DNA from: Acidobacteriota bacterium
Lineage (GTDB): Bacteria > Acidobacteriota > Vicinamibacteria > Vicinamibacterales > SCN-69-37
DNA length: 7,113 nucleotides
Assembly (NCBI GenBank): GCA_021824055.1
Contig: JAKALV010000171.1
Location: 1-7,113 of the forward strand
Direction: 5' to 3'
Position numbers and translations under genes: made by a program
Shown here: positions 1 to 5,767 of the stretch, one piece after another
Layout of the letters: every line of letters begins with the position of its first letter
Numbering within the stretch: position 1 is the first letter of the stretch
The notes under the pieces: model-generated
Seen by the model: only the letters and a program-made list of their open reading frames with translations
Databases searched by the model: none
Told to the model about the DNA's origin: nothing

Positions 1-2220
1 CACCTGATCGCCGACGCCGTCGATGTAGCCCACCTTCAGCCCGGGCGCCGTCTTCACGTCCATGACCTTGAGCGACGTCTCGGCCGGATTGATCACCTGC
101 CGGCGCTGGATGTGCGGGTACTCGATTACCTGATAGCCGGTGCTGAACTCCGTCGCGCCGGTCGCCTTCGACGTGACCACGGCCTTCAGCGTGTAATCGC
201 CCGGCCTGGCCATCGCCGGCGCCGTGACGGCAAAGCGGGCCGACAGCGCCTCATCTTCTTTTTCGAATGTGATGGGCGCGCTCGCCGGCGTCGCCTTCCA
301 TCCCGCGGGCAACGTGAGGGCGACCGTCGCGGCGGCCGGCCCCTTGCCGCCGTTGGTCACCGAGACGAAGATCTCGCGCGTCACCGGCCGCGAGGCCGCG
401 CCCCCCGACGGAATGATCGCGAGCTCGGGTGTGACCGACACTGAAAATGCCGGCACCACGTTCAACTCCATCTGCTTGTCGCCGAAGTAGATGTCCTTGA
501 CGTAGCGGTACTCGATGGGCAGATCGCGCGTGACCTCCACGCTGCCGGCCTTCACCGTGAACGTGACGCGGAACGGCGTCGGCGCAAACGGCACGCCGAA
601 CGGCACGCTCGGATCGAAGTCGTACGCCGCCGGATTCGACGGGTGCTTCCAGTAGTTGTCCGTGAAGTACGGATCGGTGACCTTCGCATGGGCCGGCACG
701 GTGCCGTTCGACGTGCATGTGTAGACCGCATTCGGCTTCGCGGTGCCCGGCGCGCACGCGCTGGCGCCGTCGAGGCCCGCAACCGTGACGCGGCTCACCG
801 TGACGTCGCCGGCGCCGCGATTCTCGGCCGCGATCTGCACGCGCACCGGCTGGCCGCCGATCACGAGACCATCGTCGGCCACGGCAAAGAACGTCAGGCC
901 GTGCGCGAGGATGACCGCGTTTTCGTAGTCGGCTTCCTTGACCTTCAGGCGGAAGTCAATTTCGTAGCGCGCGCTGCCGCTGAGGCCCATCGAGCCGAGC
1001 TGGCTGCGCAGCGCGCGGACGGCGGTCAGACCCGCTTCGACCGGCGCTGCCGTGCGCGCGTCGTTTCCGTCGTCGAAGGCCTGCTTGGCCTGCTCGGCCT
1101 GTTCCGCGATCGCCGCCAGTCCGGCCTTCAGTGCGGCGGGAGGATTCGTGCCCGCGTACCGGGCGAGTCCGGCCAGGCTCACATCGATGCCATCGAAAAA
1201 GGACGTCTCGTCCTTGTCTTTCTGCCCCGCCAAGTCCGGCGTGGTCGCCATCAGCGTGTAGGGCGCGCCGGCCGGCACGGCGCCGCCCGCGCCACGTCCG
1301 CCTGCCGCCGCGAGGGCTCCGCCGCCGCGCCCACCGCGGCCCGGAGGCGCGAACCCGGGAACCGCCGGCATGCCGCCGATGCCCTGGCACTTGTGATTGC
1401 TGCGCGCGTCGTTGCTGATGTCCGCGTACGTTCGCGCGAGCAGCGGGTCGTAGACGGCGCTGTCTACGCGGCAGAGATGCGCCGGCGGGGGAGGCGCCGG
1501 CGTCAACGGCGCCACGCCGCCGATGCGGCCCGCGCCCAGGCCCGCGCCCGCGAAGTACAGCTTGTACGGCTGCCAGGGCCGCAGGCCTTCACGCAACTGT
1601 TCCGGATACTTCGTCGGATCGCCGGCCTCGAGGTAGCCTTCGCGCGCGAGAATCGTCGTGGCTTCGTGCGCGCGATCGCCGCCGCCGCCCTGAATGTTCA
1701 TCGTCAACAGCACGTCGGGCCGGAATTCGCGAATGAACCGGACGTAGTCGCCGACGATGCGCTCGCGGCCCCATTTTTGGATCACTTCCTCCGGGTCGAA
1801 GGAATAGCCGTAGTCGATGGCGCGCGTGAAGTACTGCTCGGCGCCGTCGATGCGATGCGCGGCCAGGAGTTCCTCCGTGCGCAGGACGCCGATGTCGCGG
1901 AAGAGCTCGGGGCCGATTTCGTTCTGGCCGCCGTCGCCGCGATTGTTCTGCACGTCGATGACGCGCATCCCCATGCCGTAGCCGTAGAGCGCGAAGAGCG
2001 CGTTGGTTTCGTCATCGGGATGCGCGGGGGCCTGCATGTACGTGCCGGCGACATTCAGCTTGCGAATGGCCAGGCCCAGCGCCGCGTGGCCGGTGTCGGT
2101 GGCCACAATCGAAAAGTTCTTCCGATTCTGCGCGTCAACGCGCGTGTTGGCCGTAACAGTGATGAGGAAGGCAACCGCCGCACAGGCGACGGCCGAACCG
2201 AGAACGCGTGACTTCGTCAT
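1..2220 (-). CDS. Secreted PIG-L/LmbE family deacetylase (3' part outside the window)
   Basis: This frame is open without a stop from ATG at 2220 to the window edge, giving 740 codons. The family hydrolyses N-acetyl groups from sugar-type substrates using a divalent metal. An exported signal peptide is seen (residues 1-30, likely cut after VDA), so it should act in the periplasm or outside. The metal-site motif AHPDDE is at residues 66-71 (H67, D69, D70), and GGDRAHEA with H185 fits the distal metal histidine. After the catalytic part come a Pro cluster (about 240), a Gly/Ala-rich stretch (289-321), possible disulfide pairs C250/C278 and C489/C502, and a beta-rich CARDB/NEW3-like segment (about 591-690). 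Relatives of this type run to roughly 800-900 residues, so perhaps 100 or more are missing. A GGGAG ribosome site lies 5 nt before ATG. It follows a terminator, so it may have its own promoter, though none is evident. The substrate is unknown. Confidence 0.9.
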   Translation of the reverse strand, partial: MTKSRVLGSAVACAAVAFLITVTANTRVDAQNRKNFSIVATDTGHAALGLAIRKLNVAGTYMQAPAHPDDETNALFALYGYGMGMRVIDVQNNRGDGGQNEIGPELFRDIGVLRTEELLAAHRIDGAEQYFTRAIDYGYSFDPEEVIQKWGRERIVGDYVRFIREFRPDVLLTMNIQGGGGDRAHEATTILAREGYLEAGDPTKYPEQLREGLRPWQPYKLYFAGAGLGAGRIGGVAPLTPAPPPPAHLCRVDSAVYDPLLARTYADISNDARSNHKCQGIGGMPAVPGFAPPGRGGRGGGALAAAGGRGAGGAVPAGAPYTLMATTPDLAGQKDKDETSFFDGIDVSLAGLARYAGTNPPAALKAGLAAIAEQAEQAKQAFDDGNDARTAAPVEAGLTAVRALRSQLGSMGLSGSARYEIDFRLKVKEADYENAVILAHGLTFFAVADDGLVIGGQPVRVQIAAENRGAGDVTVSRVTVAGLDGASACAPGTAKPNAVYTCTSNGTVPAHAKVTDPYFTDNYWKHPSNPAAYDFDPSVPFGVPFAPTPFRVTFTVKAGSVEVTRDLPIEYRYVKDIYFGDKQMELNVVPAFSVSVTPELAIIPSGGAASRPVTREIFVSVTNGGKGPAAATVALTLPAGWKATPASAPITFEKEDEALSARFAVTAPAMARPGDYTLKAVVTSKATGATEFSTGYQVIEYPHIQRRQVINPAETSLKVMDVKTAPGLKVGYIDGVGDQV

Positions 2221-2247
2221 GACAACTCCCAACAGAACAGAAAAAAG

Positions 2248-2284
2248 AGCGGGGCAGGAGATTATCTCATCCTCCTGCCCCGCT
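2248..2284 (-). terminator. Rho-independent terminator of the yggX-to-small-protein cluster
   Basis: A perfect 13-bp inverted repeat (2248-2260 against 2272-2284) surrounds an 11-nt loop. Read on the minus strand, the GC-rich stem is followed within two bases by a run of six T (2246-2241). It starts 22 nt after the TAA at 2307, the expected place for a terminator of the upstream gene. The T run exists only in minus-strand orientation, so it is directional. It separates the five-gene cluster from the deacetylase gene, whose ATG is only 27 nt beyond the stem. Confidence 0.87.
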
Positions 2285-2306
2285 TCAGAACTTGCCCCTT
2301 CTGCCT

Positions 2307-2717
2307 TTACAGGGTCTTGTCTCGCTTCGCCGCCCAGGTGCCGTCGCCGAGACCTTCGATCGTGCAGACGCCTTTCGTCAAGGTCTGTCCATCAGCCGCC
2401 GCCTCGCCCGAGAAGTACATCGTCACGGCCTGGCCTTCGGCTTCCATGGCCACCTGAAACTGGAACGTGCGGTCCGCGGCGATCGTGCCGGTCAGCTTGA
2501 ACTCGCCGTACCGGCCCGTGTAGGTGCCGGTCAGCTTGTCGCCGTCCTGTTTCAGCACGAGCGCGGGATTCGACGAGCCGATGCTCAATTCGAGCACCAT
2601 CGTCCATTTGCCGGTGAGGTCAACGGCTTTCGCGGCCGGCGCCGGGGTTTGCGCGGATGCCGCGGCCCCGAGCAGAAGCAGAGGCAGCAGCAGGAGAGCG
2701 GTCAGTAAGCGTCGCAT
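2307..2717 (-). CDS. Small secreted 'DGxKLTG' beta-protein, paralog 2
   Basis: A 136-residue protein with a clear Sec signal peptide: two Arg, a Leu-rich core at residues 4-16, and a likely cut after ASA at 22. The mature part looks all-beta. It has GKW (36-38), the motif K-Q-D-G-D-K-L-T-G (56-64), then YGEFKLTG (70-77), and it ends in a GTWAAKR strand, a pattern recalled from small exported or lipocalin-like proteins and accessory domains in Acidobacteriota. It aligns with the gene just upstream across this core, so the two are tandem paralogs. An AAGGGG ribosome site 7 nt before ATG overlaps the upstream gene's last codons, and the gap is 4 nt, so translation is probably coupled. It is the last gene before the terminator. 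No catalytic residues were recognised and the ligand or partner is unknown. Confidence 0.87.
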   Translation of the reverse strand: MRRLLTALLLLPLLLLGAAASAQTPAPAAKAVDLTGKWTMVLELSIGSSNPALVLKQDGDKLTGTYTGRYGEFKLTGTIAADRTFQFQVAMEAEGQAVTMYFSGEAAADGQTLTKGVCTIEGLGDGTWAAKRDKTL

Positions 2718-2721
2718 CGCG

Positions 2722-3144
2722 TTACCCCTTCACGCGCGTGCCGACCCAGGGGATCTCGCCCATGGGGCCGGTCATCGTGCCCGACACGTTGTCCGCGTCC
2801 TTCATCGTGCCGACAAACGTGATGTCCATGGCGCCGCCACCGCCGTCGAAGCTGATATAGAAGATGGCCTTGCCGTCGACGAATTCACCTTCGAGCGCCA
2901 CATCGCCCATCTGGCTCGAGAGCATGCCGGTGAGCTTCTTGCCGTCGAGCTTCATCGTGGCGGCGATGTCCATCGGACCCTGGCCGGCGTCGAGCGAGAT
3001 GTTCCAGTTGCCGGCGATCGTGACCCTGGCGTCCGCGTCGGCCGGCGCGGGTTTCGGAGCGGCCGGTGCGGTCTGCTGGGCCTGCGCCGAGAGACCCACG
3101 GCGCAGATCAGCGCGAGGCTCAGCGTAAGTACGGTTTTGTTCAT
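2722..3144 (-). CDS. Small secreted 'DGxKLTG' beta-protein, paralog 1
   Basis: A 140-residue protein with a signal peptide (hydrophobic core about 5-18, likely cut after AQA at 22) and a Pro/Ala-rich linker to about residue 40. The mature core begins with AGNW (44-47) and carries L-D-G-K-K-L-T-G (66-73) followed by MGDVALEG (79-86). A second copy of the same spacing occurs near the C-terminus: VSG (120-122), MGEIPWVG (128-135). This suggests repeated beta-hairpins. No cysteine remains in the mature part. A GGAGG ribosome site lies 8 nt before ATG. The start overlaps the stop of the phosphoesterase gene as ATGA (3144-3141), so it is almost certainly co-translated with that gene. Function is unknown; a periplasmic or surface binding role is a guess from the lipocalin-like look. 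Confidence 0.87.
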   Translation of the reverse strand: MNKTVLTLSLALICAVGLSAQAQQTAPAAPKPAPADADARVTIAGNWNISLDAGQGPMDIAATMKLDGKKLTGMLSSQMGDVALEGEFVDGKAIFYISFDGGGGAMDITFVGTMKDADNVSGTMTGPMGEIPWVGTRVKG

Positions 3145-3902
3145 GTGTTCCCCCTCCGCGTGCGACGTCGGGCACGCTCGGCGGCGGCGCGCAATTGCGC
3201 CGCCTGATCAATAACGTGCCGAAGCATAGCACCGGTTTCGCCGGTCGAAACCGGCCGGTGTGTCTGCCAAAGGGCCGGTGTGTCGGCCGCCAGAATCGCC
3301 GGGAAGTCCTCGCCGCTCTTGACGCTGAGCGGCGCAAATTCCCCGATGTCGAGCGCCCCTGACCAGTGGTCGCGGTGCTTGATCAGAAGCCAACTCCGGC
3401 CGTCGCTCTGGCCAAACGCCTCGTGCGGCTCGCGCGGCGTGCTCTGCCTCGCGTAGCCCCGTGTCCGGACGAGCACCCAGGAGCCCTTGAGCTTGTAGCC
3501 GTCCAGCGTGAACTTCAGGTCGCCTTTGGCGAGCGCCGCGTCCACGTCCTCGACCTCGGGTTGCCACGTGCCCTGGTCCCAGAGCATGACGATGCCCGCG
3601 CCGTAGCCCTCGGGAATCACGCCCTCGAACGTGCCGTACTCCTTCGGGTGATCCTCGACGTGCATGGCCAGCCGCTTGACGGACGGGTCGAGCGACGGCC
3701 CTTTGGGCACCGCCCACGACATCAGCACGCCCTTCCATTCGAGGCGCAGGTCGTAGTGCAGGTGGCTGGCCAGGTGCTTCTGCACGCAGAAGAAGAGCGG
3801 CGCGATCTTCTTCTTGCGGGGAGCACGCCGCCCGGGCGCGCTCCCTTTCGGTTCGGGCGACTTCGTGAAGTCGCGCTTCTTCCGGTATTCGTCGAGCGCC
3901 AC
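3141..3902 (-). CDS. Stand-alone LigD-type DNA 3'-phosphoesterase (PE) domain protein
   Basis: A 253-residue cytosolic protein. The family removes 3'-phosphates and 3'-terminal ribonucleotides from DNA ends in a Mn-dependent reaction, and in LigD it heals ends for non-homologous end joining. All residues known as catalytic in Pseudomonas LigD PE are present with a one-residue offset: H43, H49, D51, R53, H85 and Y89, in the motifs QKHLASHLHYDLRLE, SWAVPKGPS and VEDHPKEYGTFEG. IPEGYGAG (96-103) and WLLIKHRD (171-178) complete the domain. Flanks are basic (residues 8-33 and an Arg-rich tail from 237). No polymerase or ATP-ligase domain is fused or visible nearby. The GTG start is the first possible one: an in-frame TAG, the transporter's stop, lies three codons upstream. 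The Shine-Dalgarno is poor, suggesting coupling to the transporter. The last 75 residues lie beyond the core domain and are of unknown role. Confidence 0.95.
   Translation of the reverse strand: MALDEYRKKRDFTKSPEPKGSAPGRRAPRKKKIAPLFFCVQKHLASHLHYDLRLEWKGVLMSWAVPKGPSLDPSVKRLAMHVEDHPKEYGTFEGVIPEGYGAGIVMLWDQGTWQPEVEDVDAALAKGDLKFTLDGYKLKGSWVLVRTRGYARQSTPREPHEAFGQSDGRSWLLIKHRDHWSGALDIGEFAPLSVKSGEDFPAILAADTPALWQTHRPVSTGETGAMLRHVIDQAAQLRAAAERARRRTRRGNT
3183..3204 (-). repeat. GC-rich inverted repeat inside the 3' end of the phosphoesterase gene
   Basis: Perfect 8-bp arms (3183-3190 and 3197-3204) flank a 6-nt spacer. On the minus-strand message it would form a hairpin ending 38 nt before the ATG of small secreted protein 1 and lacks a following T run, so it is not a terminator. 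It lies within the codons of the Arg/Ala-rich tail, where biased codons can make such symmetry by chance. Confidence 0.35.
3232..3254 (-). repeat. Inverted repeat ahead of the secreted-protein pair, within the phosphoesterase gene
   Basis: Perfect 9-bp arms (3232-3240 and 3246-3254) surround a 5-nt spacer. Immediately downstream on the minus strand is TGCTATGCT (3231-3223), which resembles an extended -10 box, about 80 nt before the ATG at 3144. The arrangement could be an operator or stem-loop for an internal promoter, but no good -35 box is seen and the segment also codes for the protein tail. Confidence 0.35.
3253..3284. repeat. Pair of 12-bp direct repeats, 20-bp period
   Basis: GGCCGGTGTGTC occurs exactly at 3253-3264 and again at 3273-3284, so the copies start two helical turns apart. 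The first copy overlaps the arm of the inverted repeat at 3232-3254. The copies fall in different codon frames (the 20-bp period is not a multiple of three), so the likeness is not due to repeated amino acids. It may be a protein-binding site or chance in GC-rich DNA. Confidence 0.4.
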
Positions 3903-3911
3903 GTGCCGGGG

Positions 3912-5432
3912 CTACTTCACGCCACCCATCATGGCGGTGAACTTCTTCGAGAACACCAGCATCACGAGGCCCGCCGCGATCGGCAGCAGGCTGACGCGCC
4001 AGAAGAGCGTAGCGAGGGGCATCGCTTCATACATGCCGGCCATCGTGCCGGCCAGGAAGTTGCCCACCGACGCACCGAGGAACCACACGCCCATCATCGC
4101 GCCCACGATCTTCGGCGGCGCGAGCTTGGTCATCGAGCTCAGGCCGACCGGGCTCAGCAGCAGTTCGGCGATGGTGTGGATCAGGTAGACCGACGTCAGC
4201 CACATCGGACTGACCAGCACGCCGGGCGTGGCCGCGACCTTCGCGGGAATCACCAGCAGCATGAAGCCGAGGCCCACGCCCACGAGGCCCCACGCGAACT
4301 TGGTCGGCGCCGATGGCTGGCGCGCGCCCCACTTGATCCAGATCCACGCGATGACCGGCGCGAAGATCACGATGAAGAACGAGTTGAGGGACTGGAACCA
4401 GCTGCTCGGGAAGTTGAACCCGAAGAGCTGATTGGCCGTGCTCCGGTCGGCGAACAGGTTCAGCGTCGATCCGGCCTGTTCGAACACCGACCAGAAGATC
4501 GACGCGCACGCGAAGAAGATGAAGATCACCACGAGGCGGGCGCGTTCGGCCGTGGTCCACGACCTGTCAAAGAACAAGGTGGCGAAGAACAGCACCGTGA
4601 TGAGGAGCAGGGAGTAGCCGACCCAATCGCGGACCCCGATCGGGGTGATCGACAGCATCCCGCTCATGCTGGCGAATGTCACCGCGGCGATCACGGCGAC
4701 GACGAGCCCCAGCCAGATCGTGGCTTGTGTCCTGTACTTGGCCGCCAGCGCGGGCGTGTGCGCGCCGCCGGGCGCGACGCCGGCCTGTCCGAGCTTCCGT
4801 CCGCCGAGGGCGTACTGGATGACGCCGAGCGTCATGCCCACGCCGGCCGCGCCGAACGCGAAGTGCCACGTGGTGTTCGGATCGAGACCCCAGCCGACGA
4901 TCATCCGGCGGAAGCTCTCCTCCTGCGCCAGATACCCGGTCACGAGCGGGCCCAGGAGCGCGCCAAGGTTGATGCCCATGTAGAAGATGGAGAACGCGGC
5001 ATCGCGCCGGATGTCCTGCTCGCCGTAGAGCTGGCCGACGATGACGCTGATGTTGGGCTTGAGCAGACCGGTGCCGAGCACGATCAGCACAAGGCCCAGG
5101 AAAAACGCGGTCCGGGCGGGTACGGCGAGCGTGAAGTGTCCCGCCGCGATGAGGATGCCGCCGTAGAGCACGGACCGGCGCTGTCCGAACACCCGGTCGG
5201 CGAGCCATCCGCCGGGCACGCTCATCAGGTAGACCATGGCGGTGTAGGTGCCGTAGATGGCCGTGGCGGTGACGGTGTCGAGGCCCATGCCGCCGCCGGC
5301 CAGCGGCGCCACCAGGAACAGGATGAGGAATCCGCGCATTCCGTAGTACGAGAAACGCTCCCACATCTCCGTGAAGAACAACGTCGAGAGGCCGATCGGG
5401 TGTCCGAAAAACTTGCGGTCGTCGCTTGCCAC
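3912..5432 (-). CDS. POT/PTR2 family proton-dependent oligopeptide transporter
   Basis: A 506-residue inner-membrane protein of the usual length for bacterial POT symporters, which import di- and tripeptides with protons. Key family motifs are present: E22-x-x-E25-R26 followed by FSYYGMR with R33, GGWLADRVFGQRR after helix 2, LLKPN with K125, FYMGINLG (signature 2), FEQAGS with E318 in the helix 7 region, and AELLLSP with E423. These match the proton and peptide-binding residues of characterised bacterial transporters by motif. Fourteen membrane segments are likely, with the two extra bacterial helices after helix 6. The GTG start at 5432 is chosen because a strong AAGGAG site lies 6 nt before it and the protein then begins as family members do; a longer open frame to 5582 overlaps yggX in another frame and is unlike the family. 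It is the second gene of the cluster. Exact substrates cannot be read from sequence. Confidence 0.97.
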   Translation of the reverse strand: MASDDRKFFGHPIGLSTLFFTEMWERFSYYGMRGFLILFLVAPLAGGGMGLDTVTATAIYGTYTAMVYLMSVPGGWLADRVFGQRRSVLYGGILIAAGHFTLAVPARTAFFLGLVLIVLGTGLLKPNISVIVGQLYGEQDIRRDAAFSIFYMGINLGALLGPLVTGYLAQEESFRRMIVGWGLDPNTTWHFAFGAAGVGMTLGVIQYALGGRKLGQAGVAPGGAHTPALAAKYRTQATIWLGLVVAVIAAVTFASMSGMLSITPIGVRDWVGYSLLLITVLFFATLFFDRSWTTAERARLVVIFIFFACASIFWSVFEQAGSTLNLFADRSTANQLFGFNFPSSWFQSLNSFFIVIFAPVIAWIWIKWGARQPSAPTKFAWGLVGVGLGFMLLVIPAKVAATPGVLVSPMWLTSVYLIHTIAELLLSPVGLSSMTKLAPPKIVGAMMGVWFLGASVGNFLAGTMAGMYEAMPLATLFWRVSLLPIAAGLVMLVFSKKFTAMMGGVK

Positions 5433-5438
5433 AGGTCG

Positions 5439-5444
5439 CTCCTT
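5439..5444 (-). promoter_or_regulatory. Ribosome binding site that fixes the transporter start
   Basis: AAGGAG on the minus strand lies 6 nt before the GTG at 5432. It is the strongest Shine-Dalgarno match in the cluster and rules against the longer upstream start at 5582. Confidence 0.85.
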
Positions 5445-5448
5445 TATG

Positions 5449-5466
5449 TAGCGCGCGGGCGCGCTA
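5449..5466 (-). repeat. Intercistronic hairpin between yggX and the transporter gene
   Basis: A 7-bp perfect stem (5449-5455 against 5460-5466) with a 4-nt loop begins exactly at the TAG stop of yggX and ends 4 nt before the transporter's ribosome site. No T run follows, so it is not a classic terminator. It could tune translation of the second gene or protect the yggX message end. It is GC-rich and short, so chance is possible. Confidence 0.45.
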
Positions 5467-5745
5467 GCGTTCGGGGGTAAAACCGGGCGGCAGGACGGCG
5501 TCCTGGCCGAAGAAGAACTCTTCCATGTGCTTGGCCACCAGATCCTGCGCTTCCTTCTGGAACGGCAGCAGGCGGTACTCATTCAGGATCATCTTCATGC
5601 GCTCTTCCCACATCTCCCAGGCGTCCTGTGAGACGTGTTCATAAATGCGTCGGCCGAGCGCCCCGGGCCATGGAGGCGCATCCAGGCCCGGCAGTTCGCG
5701 CTGGAGCTTCGTGCAGAACACCATGCGTGCTGGGGATTCGGCCAT
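5464..5745 (-). CDS. yggX: Probable Fe(II)-trafficking / oxidative damage protection protein YggX
   Basis: A 93-residue cytosolic protein, close to the usual 90 or so. YggX is thought to handle labile iron and protect iron-sulfur clusters from oxidants; in enterobacteria it belongs to the SoxRS response. Family motifs are complete: MVFCTKLQ with the conserved cysteine at C11, GLDAPPWPGALGRRIYE (20-36), ILNEYRLL (53-60) and MEEFFFG (74-80), followed by a short tail. ATG at 5745 is preferred over the inner ATG at 5724 because an AGGAG site is upstream, although its 13-nt spacing is long and no site precedes the inner ATG. The longer open frame beginning at 5832 would add 29 unrelated residues and overlap the divergent gene. 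It is the first gene of the minus-strand cluster; its promoter must lie within or next to the divergent gene's 5' end. Confidence 0.95.
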   Translation of the reverse strand: MAESPARMVFCTKLQRELPGLDAPPWPGALGRRIYEHVSQDAWEMWEERMKMILNEYRLLPFQKEAQDLVAKHMEEFFFGQDAVLPPGFTPER

Positions 5746-5767
5746 AATCGAACGTGGTCTCCTGTCC

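Noticed and set aside
1261..1350. GC-rich tract as a possible repeat array
   Set aside because: It encodes the Gly/Ala-rich stretch of the deacetylase; no regular unit repeats at DNA level.
643..2211. A 522-codon open frame on the plus strand opposite the deacetylase
   Set aside because: Low-complexity Arg/Ala composition and no motif; the minus strand carries a full signal peptide and AHPDDE motif.
3183..3204. The GC-rich hairpin as a terminator between phosphoesterase and secreted protein 1
   Set aside because: No T run follows, it is inside the coding region, and the genes overlap by ATGA.
2885..3337. A minus-strand open frame bridging the phosphoesterase end and secreted protein 1
   Set aside because: It is an out-of-frame shadow of both genes with Arg-rich composition and no ribosome site.
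3366..5480. A 704-codon open frame on the plus strand opposite the transporter and phosphoesterase
   Set aside because: It is rich in Arg, His, Glu, Asp and Ala with no recognisable motif and lies antisense to two clear family proteins; GC-rich codon bias opens this frame.
5433..5582. Extended N-terminus for the transporter starting at 5582
   Set aside because: The extra 50 residues are basic and Ser-rich, overlap yggX out of frame and lack family likeness; the strong ribosome site supports GTG at 5432.
2307..5745. The cluster as an anti-phage defence island
   Set aside because: No nuclease, helicase, sensor or toxin domain is present; a lone phosphoesterase, a peptide transporter and YggX give no specific defence signature.
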